DNA from: Comamonadaceae bacterium UBA2121
Lineage (GTDB): Bacteria > Pseudomonadota > Gammaproteobacteria > Burkholderiales > Burkholderiaceae_C
NCBI GenBank assembly: GCA_002331385.1
Contig: DCYB01000013.1
Location: 62,001 to 126,000 of the forward strand
Length of the DNA stretch: 64,000 bases
Direction: 5' to 3'
The notes below the pieces were generated by a model. That model saw only the letters and a program-made list of their open reading frames with translations, was not told where the DNA came from and did no database searches. A program made the translations under genes and the position numbers. This document shows positions 1 through 8,559 of the stretch, in pieces. Within the stretch, counting starts at the first letter, position 1. Every line of letters starts with the position of its first letter.

Positions 1-830
1 TGCGCGGCACGCATCTGCTCCAACTGGGCCGCGAGCGTGCGCGCCTGGATCAGCAGTGTTTCGACCTGCGTGAGCTCCAGCCGGGAGGCGGAGCCCACCT
101 GCTCACGCCGGCTGAAGATGCGAAACGACTCCTGTCGCGTCGCGATGGTCTGGCGCGCAATCGCCAGGCGCTCGTCGAGCTCGCGCAGGCCGATGTAGGC
201 GTTCGCCACTTCGGCAATCAGTGCGGCGCGCATGCCGCGCTGCGCTTGTTCGGTCGCCAGGAATTGCTGCAGGGCTGCTTCGTTCAGGCTCTGCACGCGG
301 CCCCACAGGTCGATCTCCCAACTGGTGATGCCGACGCCTGCGCGGTATTCGCTGCCAATGGCGGATCGGCCTGTGGCGTTGAGATCACCCGGAACACGGC
401 TGCGCGCCGCCTGCCCACTCAGGCCCACCGTGGGGAACTGATCGGCGCGCTGAATGGCATATGCCGCACGCGCTTCTTGCACGCGCAAGAGCGCCACACG
501 CAGGTCGCGGTTGTTGTCGAGCGCCGTGGCAATCAGCGCTTGCAGCGGTGCATAGGCGATGTAGCTGCGCCATGAAAGCTCCGCAGCGACGGCGCCCTGA
601 GCGTTGGCATGCAGGGCAGGGTGCACATCGGCGGGCCATTGGGTAGCGATGGCGGCGGTGGCGGCATCCGCTGTGCGCTCCGGTGACTCATGGCCCACCG
701 AGGCGCAGCCGGTCATCAACAATGCCATGGCCGCACCGGCCCACGGTGCGCGCGCCGGGTGCCGTAGTGCGGTACAGAGGCGGATGAAAGCAGCGCTTGT
801 TCTTGGAGTTTGCAACAGTGTGATCTTCAT
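1..830 (-). CDS. RND efflux outer-membrane lipoprotein, NodT/OprM family (partial, C-terminus off the window)
   Basis: Outer-membrane channel subunit expected to work with an RND pump and a periplasmic adaptor. The visible N-terminal 276 residues carry a signal peptide with a lipobox ending in M-T-G-C (Cys about 42), then the OEP-family start (SWRSYIAYAPLQALIATAL, NNRDLRVALLRVQEARAAY) and the hallmark WEIDLWGRV. The frame stays open to the edge, so the gene continues off the left end. Its ATG overlaps the phaC stop as ATGA, so it is probably translationally coupled to phaC. The RND and adaptor genes are not in view. The family assignment is firm; the transported substrate is unknown. Confidence 0.88.
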   Translation of the reverse strand, partial: MKITLLQTPRTSAAFIRLCTALRHPARAPWAGAAMALLMTGCASVGHESPERTADAATAAIATQWPADVHPALHANAQGAVAAELSWRSYIAYAPLQALIATALDNNRDLRVALLRVQEARAAYAIQRADQFPTVGLSGQAARSRVPGDLNATGRSAIGSEYRAGVGITSWEIDLWGRVQSLNEAALQQFLATEQAQRGMRAALIAEVANAYIGLRELDERLAIARQTIATRQESFRIFSRREQVGSASRLELTQVETLLIQARTLAAQLEQMRAA

Positions 831-2563
831 TTTTCCTGGACGTATTCGCCGGGCGCGTCAGCGATGGGGGCATAGCCCTTGCGTGCCGCGCCCATGTGCG
901 GCGGCTTGACCTTGGCGGTGGAACGCTCTGCCAGCCATTGAACCCATGCGGGCCACCATGAGCCCTTGGTCGTGGGCGCGGCTTCCAGCCAGTCGTCCAC
1001 GGCAATCGCCTCGCTGCACGCGGGGCGCGTGAGCCGCTGGAATTGGCGGCGCGGATGCCCCGGCTGGCTGACGATGCCCGCGTTGTGTCCACCGGTGGTC
1101 AGGACGAAAGTGATTTCAGCGGGGCACAGGTGATGCAGCTTGTAGACCGAGCGCCAGGGGGCCACGTGATCGGTGGTGGTGCCTACGCTGAAGATGGGCA
1201 GCGTCAGCGCGCTCAGTGATACGGGCTTGCCATTGACGGGATAGCGACCTTCGCTCAGATCGTCATTCAGGAAAAGGCGACGCAAATACTCCGAGTGCAT
1301 ACGCGCGGGCATGCGCGTGGCATCGGCATTCCAGGCCATCAGGTCGGACATGGCGGGGCGCTCGCCCAGCAGGTACTCCTTCACCAGACGCGACCACAGC
1401 AGGTCGTACGAACGCAGCATCTGGAAGGCACCACTCATCTGGTCGGCGCGCAGATAGCCGGTTTGCTGCATCTGTGCCTCCAGCAGCGACACCTGGCTTT
1501 CATCGATGAAAAGCGCCAGTTCGCCGGGCTCGCTGAAATCGGTTTGCGCGGCGAGCAGCGTCATCGACGCGAGCGCGTCCAGTTGGCCATCGCGCCCCAA
1601 GGCGGCAGCGGCAATGGCCAGCAGCGTGCCCCCAAGGCAGTAGCCAGCCGCGTGCACGCGCGCTGAGGGCGCGATGGTCTGGATGGCGGACAGCGCGGCG
1701 TGAAAGCCTTGCTCCAGATAGTCGTCCATGCCGAGCTGGCTTTCCATCACGCCCGGGTTCTTCCACGAGATGCAGTACACGGTGAAGCCGTTGTCGACAA
1801 GGTAGCGGATCAGCGAGTTCTGCTCCGACAGGTCGAGGATGTAGTACTTCATGATCCACGCGGGCACGATCAGCACCGGCTCTGGGTGCACCTTGTCCGT
1901 GGTGGGGGCGTACTGGATCAACTCCATCAAGCGGTTTCTCAACACCACTTTGCCCGGCGTGATCGCCACATCGCGGCCCACCTCGAAGTTGTCCGCGCCC
2001 GCAGGCGGCTGACCCGACATGAGGCGCTGGAAATCGTCCAGCAAATGCTGAAAGCCGCGCCTCAGGTTCTCGCCCTGTTCCTCGCGCGTGCGCTCCAGCA
2101 CGACCGGGTTGGACATCAGCCAGTTGCCCGGAGAGATCATGTCCAGCCACTGCCGCGCGGCGAAATTCACCACGCGCTGATGGTGCGGCTCCACGCCCCA
2201 GACATCGGTGGTGACCTGATCCCACCAGCGCTGCTGCATCAGGAAGGATTGGTGCATGACGTTGTACGGCCAACGGCTCCAGCCGGGCTCGCGAAAGCGC
2301 CGGTCGCCAGAAATGGGGGGCTCGACCGTCTCGGGTTGACTGGATGTGGCGCACGCATGCGCGTAGTCGACGAGTTGGAACCCGTCCGACAGCGCCTGCT
2401 TGAAAAGCGACAGGCGCTTGCCCGGGCTCAGCGCCAGATGCGAGGCCCAGTCCAGCGCGGCCAGGCCACTGGAAATAGGGGACAGAGAGGCGGTGATCCG
2501 CGCCCAGCGACCGTGGGCCAGATCGTCAATTCCCTTTGTCAGCGTATCGTCTTTGCCGCGCAT
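827..2563 (-). CDS. phaC: Class I poly(3-hydroxyalkanoate) synthase
   Basis: Polymerises (R)-3-hydroxyacyl-CoA into polyhydroxyalkanoate storage granules. With the ATG at 2561-2563 the protein has 578 residues, normal for class I. The PhaC box G-Y-C-L-G-G has the catalytic Cys at about 309; the Asp (TTDHVAPW, about 465) and His (GGHNAGIV, about 493) complete the triad, and the SWWPAW C-terminal motif is typical. A TTG 30 bases upstream is possible, but GGGAGA lies just before the chosen ATG. The gene is divergent from a TetR regulator and followed, with a 4-base overlap, by an efflux outer-membrane gene. phaA, phaB and phasin genes are not nearby. Confidence 0.93.
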   Translation of the reverse strand: MRGKDDTLTKGIDDLAHGRWARITASLSPISSGLAALDWASHLALSPGKRLSLFKQALSDGFQLVDYAHACATSSQPETVEPPISGDRRFREPGWSRWPYNVMHQSFLMQQRWWDQVTTDVWGVEPHHQRVVNFAARQWLDMISPGNWLMSNPVVLERTREEQGENLRRGFQHLLDDFQRLMSGQPPAGADNFEVGRDVAITPGKVVLRNRLMELIQYAPTTDKVHPEPVLIVPAWIMKYYILDLSEQNSLIRYLVDNGFTVYCISWKNPGVMESQLGMDDYLEQGFHAALSAIQTIAPSARVHAAGYCLGGTLLAIAAAALGRDGQLDALASMTLLAAQTDFSEPGELALFIDESQVSLLEAQMQQTGYLRADQMSGAFQMLRSYDLLWSRLVKEYLLGERPAMSDLMAWNADATRMPARMHSEYLRRLFLNDDLSEGRYPVNGKPVSLSALTLPIFSVGTTTDHVAPWRSVYKLHHLCPAEITFVLTTGGHNAGIVSQPGHPRRQFQRLTRPACSEAIAVDDWLEAAPTTKGSWWPAWVQWLAERSTAKVKPPHMGAARKGYAPIADAPGEYVQEK

Positions 2564-2592
2564 CAGAACTCTCCCATGGCTGTTTTCGGACA

Positions 2593-2676
2593 ATACGACC
2601 GTTTAGTCGTATATAAGAATCATATGACCGATTGGTCGTTTTCGGCAAATTCCGAAATAACCGACCGGGAAGGTCG
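2593..2676. promoter_or_regulatory. Divergent phaC/tetR promoter region with three GACC/GGTC palindromes
   Basis: Three related inverted repeats sit between the phaC and tetR starts: ATACGAC-N6-GTCGTAT at 2593-2612, GACC-GATT-GGTC at 2626-2637, and CGACC-N5-GGTCG at 2662-2676. The first two share the pattern AYGACCGWTTRGTCGT, which has the form of a TetR-family operator. The simplest reading is that the adjacent TetR protein represses both genes from here. The repeats are seen directly; binding is inferred. Confidence 0.65.
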
Positions 2677-2688
2677 CTAAATCACCCG

Positions 2689-3387
2689 ATGAATATGAAA
2701 GACGATGCACAGACCGATCCGGGCGCCGATGCGCAGCCGCGCACGCGCCGCCAATATCTGCCTGCAGAGCAGCGCAAGAAGGAGCTACTGGACGCCGCGC
2801 TGATCGAGTTCTCCACCATGGGCTACGGCCATGCCACGGTGGAGCGCATCGCGACGCGGGCTGGCTTGTCCAAGGCGGGCGTGTACGCGCACTACCGCAG
2901 CAAGGAGGAGATGCTCGAAGACTTGCTGATCTCCCTGCTCAGCCCGGGCGGCTCGATCGAGAACTGGTCCATCGACATCGACATGCCCATGGAGGCGGCC
3001 ATTCGCACCTTCGTCGACCAGTTGTATGCGCCGCTGGAGAACCCCAAGTTCCTTGCCATGCAGCGCGTGCTGATCGCTGAAAGCACCCGCGCGCATGTCA
3101 TCATCGCGCGCTGGCGCGAGCAGGTGCTGCGCCCCTATGTGGAGCGCCAGCAGCGCGTGATTGACGAATGCCGCGCCAAGGGGTTGGTGCGCGAAGGACC
3201 AATGAGCCAGCACTTCGTGCTCGGTTTCGCCCCAGTGGTGCTGGCTACGCACATCCTGCTGATTGCAGGCGACACCGAGCAAGCGCGGGCCGACGTCGCA
3301 GCCATCCGCGCGTCCCATCTTGACTACCTGATGGATGGGTTGCTGCGGGCGGAGCAGGGTGGATTAGTTGAAGCAGGGATGCGGTGA
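2689..3387 (+). CDS. TetR/AcrR-family transcriptional regulator
   Basis: One-component repressor of 232 residues. The N-terminal helix-turn-helix is clear (ATVERIATRAGLSKAGVYAHYRSKEE), followed by an all-helical ligand domain of the AefR/PsrA-like type. It is divergent from phaC with three palindromic operator candidates in between, so control of phaC, the efflux channel and itself is likely; fatty acyl compounds are plausible ligands but this is inference. A TTG start at 2632 would fall inside an operator, so the ATG at 2689 (or 2695) is preferred. A small open frame overlaps its stop codon (GTGA). Confidence 0.85.
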   Translation: MNMKDDAQTDPGADAQPRTRRQYLPAEQRKKELLDAALIEFSTMGYGHATVERIATRAGLSKAGVYAHYRSKEEMLEDLLISLLSPGGSIENWSIDIDMPMEAAIRTFVDQLYAPLENPKFLAMQRVLIAESTRAHVIIARWREQVLRPYVERQQRVIDECRAKGLVREGPMSQHFVLGFAPVVLATHILLIAGDTEQARADVAAIRASHLDYLMDGLLRAEQGGLVEAGMR

Positions 3388-3548
3388 GCGCTCAATACAA
3401 GGCGGCAGTGGACGCGCTGGCGGCTCTGCAGCCGTTAGCCAAACTGATAAAGCTGAATCGCGAGCCGATGAGAAACCGGCCCACTGAGTTTCATGAGCTT
3501 CTGAAAAGGGAGGTAGTGGTTCCAACCGCCGCTCCAACGGCTCGATGA
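3384..3548 (+). CDS. Small hypothetical protein overlapping the tetR stop (54 aa)
   Basis: A GTG codon overlaps the tetR stop as GTGA and opens a 54-residue frame (begins MSAQYKAAVDALAALQPL, with TEFHELLKREVVV near its end). The overlap would permit translational coupling to tetR. There is no recognisable domain, signal peptide or membrane segment. The C-terminal part is basic and could be a remnant of a larger gene at the border of the catabolic island. It may also be a chance frame. Function unknown. Confidence 0.35.
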   Translation: MSAQYKAAVDALAALQPLAKLIKLNREPMRNRPTEFHELLKREVVVPTAAPTAR

Positions 3549-3557
3549 CGTCTAGTG

Positions 3558-4748
3558 TCAGGTGCTCGCAGGGAGTCCATTACGCAGAAGATCTCTTGCA
3601 ATCACCCAGCGATGCACTTCGCTAGGCCCTTCGACAATGCGAAGCACTCTGGCCGAGCGGGCAATGTATTCAAGGGGCAGTTCTTTGGATAATCCCATAC
3701 CCCCAAATAGTTGAATCGCACGATCCACGACGCGCTGAATCAACTCGGTGGCCTGCACCTTCACCATGGAGCCTTCACGACGAAAGTCTTTCGCGCCGTT
3801 GTCGATTTTCCACGCGAGCTGATAGACCAGCAAACGCACCATTTCCAGTTCTTGCCAACTGTCTGCAATCATCCATTGGATCGCTTGGCGATCTGCCAGG
3901 AGCGAGCCAAATGTCTTGCGCGAATTGGCTTGCTCGATCATCATCTGCAAGCAGCGCTCTGCAAGTCCAAGGCACCGTGACGCGATATCCAGTCGTCGAA
4001 CACCGAGTCGATTGGTAATCGGAATGAACGCATTGCCGACTTCTCCTAGCACCTGACTGTCGTCGGCTTCGACATTGTCAAAGAACACTTGATAGGGGTG
4101 GTATTCCCCAATCATCGGATAGGAGGTCGGAATGCTGACGCCTGGGGTTTCACGATCGACGAGAAAGGCGGTCATGCCACCCTTGGCCCCCTTGGTGGCA
4201 TCAGTGACCGCAACGACGATCATGAAGTGCGATCTGCGTGCATTGCTGATCCACATTTTTGCGCCGTTGATAACCCATTTCCCATTGCGACGTTCTGCCT
4301 TGGTGCGGATACCTGCCGCATCCGATCCTGCGCCCTCTTCGGAAAGGGCAATACAACTCTTTTTTTCACCACGAACGTAGGGCATCAAGTATTTGTCGAT
4401 CTGTGTTCCTTTGCACTGCTCTTTGAGTAAATACAGATTGGGACTGTCTGGCGGGGGAACAAAAGGCAGGATGGAGTGTTTGAGTTGCTCGGTCACGACG
4501 CATTTCGCGAGCATGCCGAATGCCTGGCCTCCAAACTCTTCGGGCACGTCGATGCCCCATAGACCAATGTTTCGGGCTTTCTCCTGAAGCTCATGCTCGA
4601 CTTCGGGCGGAACCAACGGATCATCGCGCATGCCTCTGTCCGCCTCTCTGCGGATAACCATGGATTCCAATGGGTACAGCTCTCGCCGAGTGAACTCACC
4701 TACGGTTTCACGAATCATCTTTGTGGTTTCGGGCAATTCAAAATTCAT
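3558..4748 (-). CDS. Acyl-CoA dehydrogenase
   Basis: FAD-dependent alpha,beta-dehydrogenation of an acyl-CoA. 396 residues with the family elements: N-terminal helical domain, SCIALSEEGAGSDAAGI and KMWISNARRSHF (FAD/substrate sheet), FGSLLADRQAIQWMIAD, QLFGGMGLSKELPLEYIAR, and VEGPSEVHR with the catalytic Glu at about 373. The start at 4748 is chosen because AGGA lies eight bases upstream; a start at 4787 is also open. Divergent from an IclR regulator and close to a CoA-transferase/hydratase/thiolase operon, it is the logical second enzyme of that pathway (BbsG-like position). Substrate unknown. Confidence 0.9.
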   Translation of the reverse strand: MNFELPETTKMIRETVGEFTRRELYPLESMVIRREADRGMRDDPLVPPEVEHELQEKARNIGLWGIDVPEEFGGQAFGMLAKCVVTEQLKHSILPFVPPPDSPNLYLLKEQCKGTQIDKYLMPYVRGEKKSCIALSEEGAGSDAAGIRTKAERRNGKWVINGAKMWISNARRSHFMIVVAVTDATKGAKGGMTAFLVDRETPGVSIPTSYPMIGEYHPYQVFFDNVEADDSQVLGEVGNAFIPITNRLGVRRLDIASRCLGLAERCLQMMIEQANSRKTFGSLLADRQAIQWMIADSWQELEMVRLLVYQLAWKIDNGAKDFRREGSMVKVQATELIQRVVDRAIQLFGGMGLSKELPLEYIARSARVLRIVEGPSEVHRWVIARDLLRNGLPAST

Positions 4749-4770
4749 TTCCATCATCCTTTGGGTTATC

Positions 4771-4825
4771 GGTATGTGGACTTGCATACCATGACTGGAT
4801 CATAGGAAAATATGGAAAAATTTCC
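4771..4825. promoter_or_regulatory. Divergent promoter of acyl-CoA dehydrogenase and iclR with two palindromes
   Basis: Contains GGTATG-N8-CATACC at 4771-4790 and GGAAA-AA-TTTCC at 4814-4825. The second resembles the known IclR-type operator (TGGAAAT-N-ATTTCCA) in half-site sequence, though its spacing is shorter. AAATTTCC from this site recurs twice in the 9.6 kb divergent promoter, suggesting one regulator for both. Repeats are seen; binding is inferred. Confidence 0.5.
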
Positions 4826-4855
4826 CAATCTCACACGAGAAAACAGGTCCGCATA

Positions 4856-5674
4856 ATGAGACAAGATGAAGAAATTAGCGCAGGAAAATCGAATGGAAGC
4901 CAGGTCGTTCAGCGCGTAGCGTTACTCTTGAGACTCGTCGCACAAGGCCAGCGGGAGGGCCTCAGGTTGGCTGATCTGTATCGAATTGGCAATCTGGAAA
5001 GGCCGACCGTACACCGATTGCTGCAGGCATTAGTGTCGGAGCGCCTGTTGCGACAGGATGCGCAGTCCCGGCGATACTTCCTCGGTCCCGCCATGTATGA
5101 AATGGGGCTTGCAGCATCGCCGAAGATTTCCTTGCGAGATATCTGTCATCCCCATCTGCAACATATCGCGAGGCTTACTGGGGACACGGTGTTTCTGACG
5201 GAGCGCTCAGGTCTTGATGGCGTATGTACGGACCGGGCAGAAGGGGATGCTCCAATCAAGGTCTACGTATTGGAGATTGGCAAACGTAGGCCGTTGACCG
5301 TTGGTGGAGGTTCCAGCGCCATTCTGAGCGCCATGGACAACGACGAGCTCAACCGTGTGTTCAAAGCCAATCTTGAGCGCACTCTAAAGAAGTTCCCTCG
5401 CTACTCGGAGGTCGCACTGCGGCGTTGTATTGCCAAAGGACGTGTGCGAGGATTCATTGTGCGTAATTTGCTGGAAATCCCCGACGTTCGCACCATTGCC
5501 GTACCGGTGCGGGATGCGTCTGGTGTATCGATTGCCGGAATCAGTCTGTCGACGATTTCCTCGCGACTGGATGAAGAGCGTGTCATGCAGGTGGCCAATC
5601 TGATGCTGGAGGCTGTTGCTGCGATTGAAAAAACCCTCATTACATATCGTAATGCGTCAGAGGCTACCATTTAA
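4856..5674 (+). CDS. IclR-family transcriptional regulator
   Basis: 272-residue regulator. The winged helix-turn-helix covers about residues 18-80 (QVVQRVALLLRLVAQG; ERPTVHRLLQALVSERLL) and the IclR effector domain follows (HIARLTGDTVFLTERSGLDGVC; SALSA-type ligand segment; IAVPVRDASGVSIAGISLS). It faces the acyl-CoA dehydrogenase gene across palindromes and ends 33 bases from the convergent DUF2889 gene. It is the only regulator inside the 3.5-17 kb catabolic island, hence its likely local switch, responding to the substrate or a CoA intermediate. Confidence 0.88.
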   Translation: MRQDEEISAGKSNGSQVVQRVALLLRLVAQGQREGLRLADLYRIGNLERPTVHRLLQALVSERLLRQDAQSRRYFLGPAMYEMGLAASPKISLRDICHPHLQHIARLTGDTVFLTERSGLDGVCTDRAEGDAPIKVYVLEIGKRRPLTVGGGSSAILSAMDNDELNRVFKANLERTLKKFPRYSEVALRRCIAKGRVRGFIVRNLLEIPDVRTIAVPVRDASGVSIAGISLSTISSRLDEERVMQVANLMLEAVAAIEKTLITYRNASEATI

Positions 5675-5707
5675 GTTGACGTGAGCGCGGAAGAAAGGTA
5701 CTCGCGT

Positions 5708-6289
5708 TTAGTTGTGATCGGCCTTCCATCCAAAGAACTGCGGTCTGAAGCGTTGAACGACACTGCCATCGAAAGCCCATCCCAGACATTCGCCGAGTGG
5801 CGCTCGTGGCTGCACCATGACCGGCTCCGGGAGTCCGGCCTGACGTCGTTGGTGGGCCCGATAACGTCCCACAGTCTGTATGGCAGCGGTGGCCATGCCG
5901 TAAAGGAGCTCGCGCATGTGCGTACATCCCGCCTCTCCACCCATACAGGCATCGACGCTCTTACGCCAGCCTTTTCCGAGTTTTGCACCGACCAGATTTG
6001 AGATCGGCGCGCGTGCAGGCTGGCAGGCTTCAAACGGGGTAGTAGGCATCTGCGCGTGTGCTTCGAGAATGATGAAATCGTCATTGATGCTCAGGCTCAC
6101 TGTCATGTGGTGAATAGGATCACCACTATGTACCAGCCCACGTTCGAGCAAGGTCTGGTCGTAAGATTTGGTATCGACGAGCGTGCCTTCGATGTCCCAG
6201 TGGTTGTCCTCACGGAGAAAGCTGCTGTAGCGAACGCTGCGGGTATGGATGGGGCGGCGATTGCTGGTGATTGTTGATTGGGGCGTCAT
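5708..6289 (-). CDS. DUF2889 domain protein
   Basis: 193-residue protein matching the DUF2889 pattern: RPIHTRSVRY near the N-terminus, then WDIEGTLVDTKSYD, HHMTVSLSIND, a Cys before LVGAKLGKGW, and GCTHMRELLYGMATAAIQT. Conserved His and Cys residues suggest metal or substrate binding, but no activity is established for the family that I can cite. The chosen ATG lies 10 bases after the stop of the upstream Bug gene, so this is the last gene of the leftward operon (Bug, ADH-like, Bug, DUF2889). A role in the island's pathway is inferred from context only. Confidence 0.82.
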   Translation of the reverse strand: MTPQSTITSNRRPIHTRSVRYSSFLREDNHWDIEGTLVDTKSYDQTLLERGLVHSGDPIHHMTVSLSINDDFIILEAHAQMPTTPFEACQPARAPISNLVGAKLGKGWRKSVDACMGGEAGCTHMRELLYGMATAAIQTVGRYRAHQRRQAGLPEPVMVQPRAPLGECLGWAFDGSVVQRFRPQFFGWKADHN

Positions 6290-6299
6290 TGGCTTGTGT

Positions 6300-7289
6300 T
6301 CACTCCAACGTAATGCCGCGAGATTTGATGACTTTGTTCCACATCTGCCGATCCGATGCAATTTGCTGGTCAAACTCTTGCGCTTTGTGTGATGTGGGAA
6401 CGATGTATCCCTCGGATTTGTAGCGATCCCGAAACGCCGGGTCATCCAGAGCGTAGTTGGCCGCGTCGTTGAGCGCGGCGATCACTTGCGGCGGGGTGCC
6501 TTTGCGTGTCACCATGCCGTAGCGCACGGATGCTTCCACACCGGGGTATCCACTTTCCTGCAAGGTTGGTATGTCTGGAAGGGCGCTCACGCGATCTTTG
6601 GTCACTACCGCCAACGCTTTCAGACGGCCAGCACGTACGTAGGGGAGGCTCGATCCCACGACGCCGAACATGACTTGTACCTGATTGGCCAAAAGCGCTT
6701 GAATTGCAGGAGCCCCACCTGTAAACGGAACGTGGGTCATCTCGACTCCTGCTGCCTGGGAGAACATTTCCCCGGCCAGATGGAACGCTCCTCCCGTGCC
6801 TGTTGAGCTGTAATTGAGTTTGCCTGGATTCTGTTTGGCGTAATAAATAAATTCTTTCACGCTCTGCACAGGAAGCGACGCGTTCACGAGCATAACCAAC
6901 GGCACGTTCACCGCGAGCGCCACCGCAGTGAAGTCGCGCTCCGCATCGTAAGCAAGTTTTTTGTAAAGAAGTCCGTTGAGGACCAGTGCAGAATCTGAGG
7001 CAAAAAACAGCGTATAACCATCAGCGGGCGAATTGACGAGCGCTTGCGCGCCAATGGCGGCGTTGGCTCCAGGTTTGTTGTCTACTATCACTGGTTGATT
7101 GAGCTTCTTGGACATCAGTACAGCCATGGAGCGTGCGATGGTGTCTACAGATGCTCCGGGGTTGAACGGGACAATAATGCGTAGTGGCTTGGAAGGGAAT
7201 TTGTCCTCATTGGCGGCCAACGTCAGGGGGCACCAGCTTGCGGTTCCCATCAATACAAATGACTGGAGCAGAAACGTTTTTCTCTTCAT
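6300..7289 (-). CDS. Bug/TctC-family tripartite tricarboxylate receptor
   Basis: Periplasmic solute-binding protein of 329 residues with a Sec signal peptide (cleavage near LAANEDKFPSKP). Bug hallmarks are present: PLRIIVPFNPGASVDTIAR, VIVDNKPGANAAIGA, SPADGYTLFF, NPGKLNYSSTGTGGAFHLAGE, HVPFTGGAPAIQ and ALPDIPTLQESG. Bug proteins bind small carboxylates and either feed TctAB permeases or act in sensing. No TctA or TctB gene is in the window. It lies between an iron-ADH-like gene and DUF2889 in one operon. It shares architecture with the Bug at 8560-9534, so one operon carries two receptors. Confidence 0.93.
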   Translation of the reverse strand: MKRKTFLLQSFVLMGTASWCPLTLAANEDKFPSKPLRIIVPFNPGASVDTIARSMAVLMSKKLNQPVIVDNKPGANAAIGAQALVNSPADGYTLFFASDSALVLNGLLYKKLAYDAERDFTAVALAVNVPLVMLVNASLPVQSVKEFIYYAKQNPGKLNYSSTGTGGAFHLAGEMFSQAAGVEMTHVPFTGGAPAIQALLANQVQVMFGVVGSSLPYVRAGRLKALAVVTKDRVSALPDIPTLQESGYPGVEASVRYGMVTRKGTPPQVIAALNDAANYALDDPAFRDRYKSEGYIVPTSHKAQEFDQQIASDRQMWNKVIKSRGITLE

Positions 7290-7314
7290 TGTGAAATCTC
7301 CCTTGATTTTTGAG

Positions 7315-8544
7315 TCAACTCACCGAAGCGAGCATGGCTAGAAGCTTGTCAGTCTTGTCATTCATCCATCCGTCTGCATTGCAATTGAATGTTCTCAATG
7401 CAAAATCAACGATGTGCTCACATTGACTTGCGGATAGTCCGGCGTCTCTCAGGTCAGCAGCGAAGCCAAAATTGCGTAAACGTTCCGTCAATTGGTCTCC
7501 TAGCTCCGCGCAGTTCGATTCGGGAATGTTCAGCAAGCGGGCTATGTCCTGCACGACTTCTGGACAAAATTCTCCGAAGACACTAACCGCCACTCCTGCT
7601 AATGCCATCGTTGCCTGAGACTGACTCACACCGGAGCCTGTGTTCGCAAGTCCCTGCCCAAGCATGTAGGTCGCGCGCGTGATGGGGTGCATGCGAATGA
7701 CGTGTGAGCCCGGCAGTACGCCCAAAGGTGCTCCGCCATCGTCCTCATCCCGAGTTCGCAGCAGCGATGCGGCACATAGCTCCACGCGGACTTGCCAATT
7801 TTCCGGATCGTGCACGCGCGACATGGCCTGGCTCGCGATTTGCCAGCTCTGCCTACGACTGGCAAGCACCAGCGGATTTTCGTGGCGCGCTCCGGCAAGA
7901 TTCATCAACGCCCACCAATACTCCATGCCTGCGGCCGAACGGGTTAGCGAAATGGGCGCCGTCTGCAGCGCTCTGGCATCCCAGAAAACCGCGCGTGCGC
8001 GAGTCTTCGGGTCGAAAAATTCCAATTGCCGATTTGCCCTAGTGTCCTTGATGGAGGCGCCACTACGATTTTGACTGGTCGTTGCAGCCGTCAGCACATT
8101 GAAGATGGGTAGCTTTTCCTTAGAAAGTCGGACGCTCCTTCCAATTCCGCTGCCGTCGTATTGAGTGGCCAGTGTCTCCAGGGGGCCGGCCTCCGCGATG
8201 CGTATGGCTACTACGCGGCATGCCTTGGTCGTACTGCCCGCTCCTATGGCGATCAGGCAGTCGGCTGAACAGTCGCGCGCACCTTGCGCAGCCGCTTCTA
8301 CGGCTTCGCGATCTACATCGGCGCCAATTGCGGTGCATGTCCCAGCGAGGCGGGAGCCCAGAAGAACAGTGATGTCATCGAGTAGCGAAGTGTGCAGCGC
8401 AATGCTGCGACCACACAGGATGTAAGCCCGCGTGAGTTTCAGTCGATCGAGTTCAGCAGGCAGCGACTCTAGCGCGCGCTCGCCACTATGTATTCGCAGA
8501 GGATGGGTGACGGCCCGGAAATTGTGCGTGTGGTTGAAAGTCAT
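7315..8544 (-). CDS. Iron-containing alcohol dehydrogenase-fold protein with degenerate motifs
   Basis: 409 residues, usual length for group III (iron) alcohol dehydrogenases or maleylacetate reductases. The fold signature is visible (VTHPLRIHSGERALESLP, nucleotide-binding LIAIGAGSTTKA, LTAATTSQNRSGA, MHPITRATYMLGQGLAN). Several family motifs are altered: GGGS is GAGS, the usual TTAGTGSE has no counterpart beyond TAATTS, the D-x3-H metal pair is replaced around GMEYWWAL, and the distal His (PHG) reads LGQG. It may act without iron or may no longer be an oxidoreductase. It sits between two Bug genes with 15- and 25-base gaps, clearly one operon. Confidence 0.78.
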   Translation of the reverse strand: MTFNHTHNFRAVTHPLRIHSGERALESLPAELDRLKLTRAYILCGRSIALHTSLLDDITVLLGSRLAGTCTAIGADVDREAVEAAAQGARDCSADCLIAIGAGSTTKACRVVAIRIAEAGPLETLATQYDGSGIGRSVRLSKEKLPIFNVLTAATTSQNRSGASIKDTRANRQLEFFDPKTRARAVFWDARALQTAPISLTRSAAGMEYWWALMNLAGARHENPLVLASRRQSWQIASQAMSRVHDPENWQVRVELCAASLLRTRDEDDGGAPLGVLPGSHVIRMHPITRATYMLGQGLANTGSGVSQSQATMALAGVAVSVFGEFCPEVVQDIARLLNIPESNCAELGDQLTERLRNFGFAADLRDAGLSASQCEHIVDFALRTFNCNADGWMNDKTDKLLAMLASVS

Positions 8545-8559
8545 GGCTGAGCCGTGGGT

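Noticed and set aside
827..2593. TTG start for phaC adding ten residues
   Set aside because: No ribosome site, and it would begin inside an operator palindrome; the ATG at 2563 has GGGAGA.
3387..3620. Attachment-site copy of the tRNA-Ser 3' end at the left border of the island
   Set aside because: No match to the tRNA end sequence found on reading this stretch.
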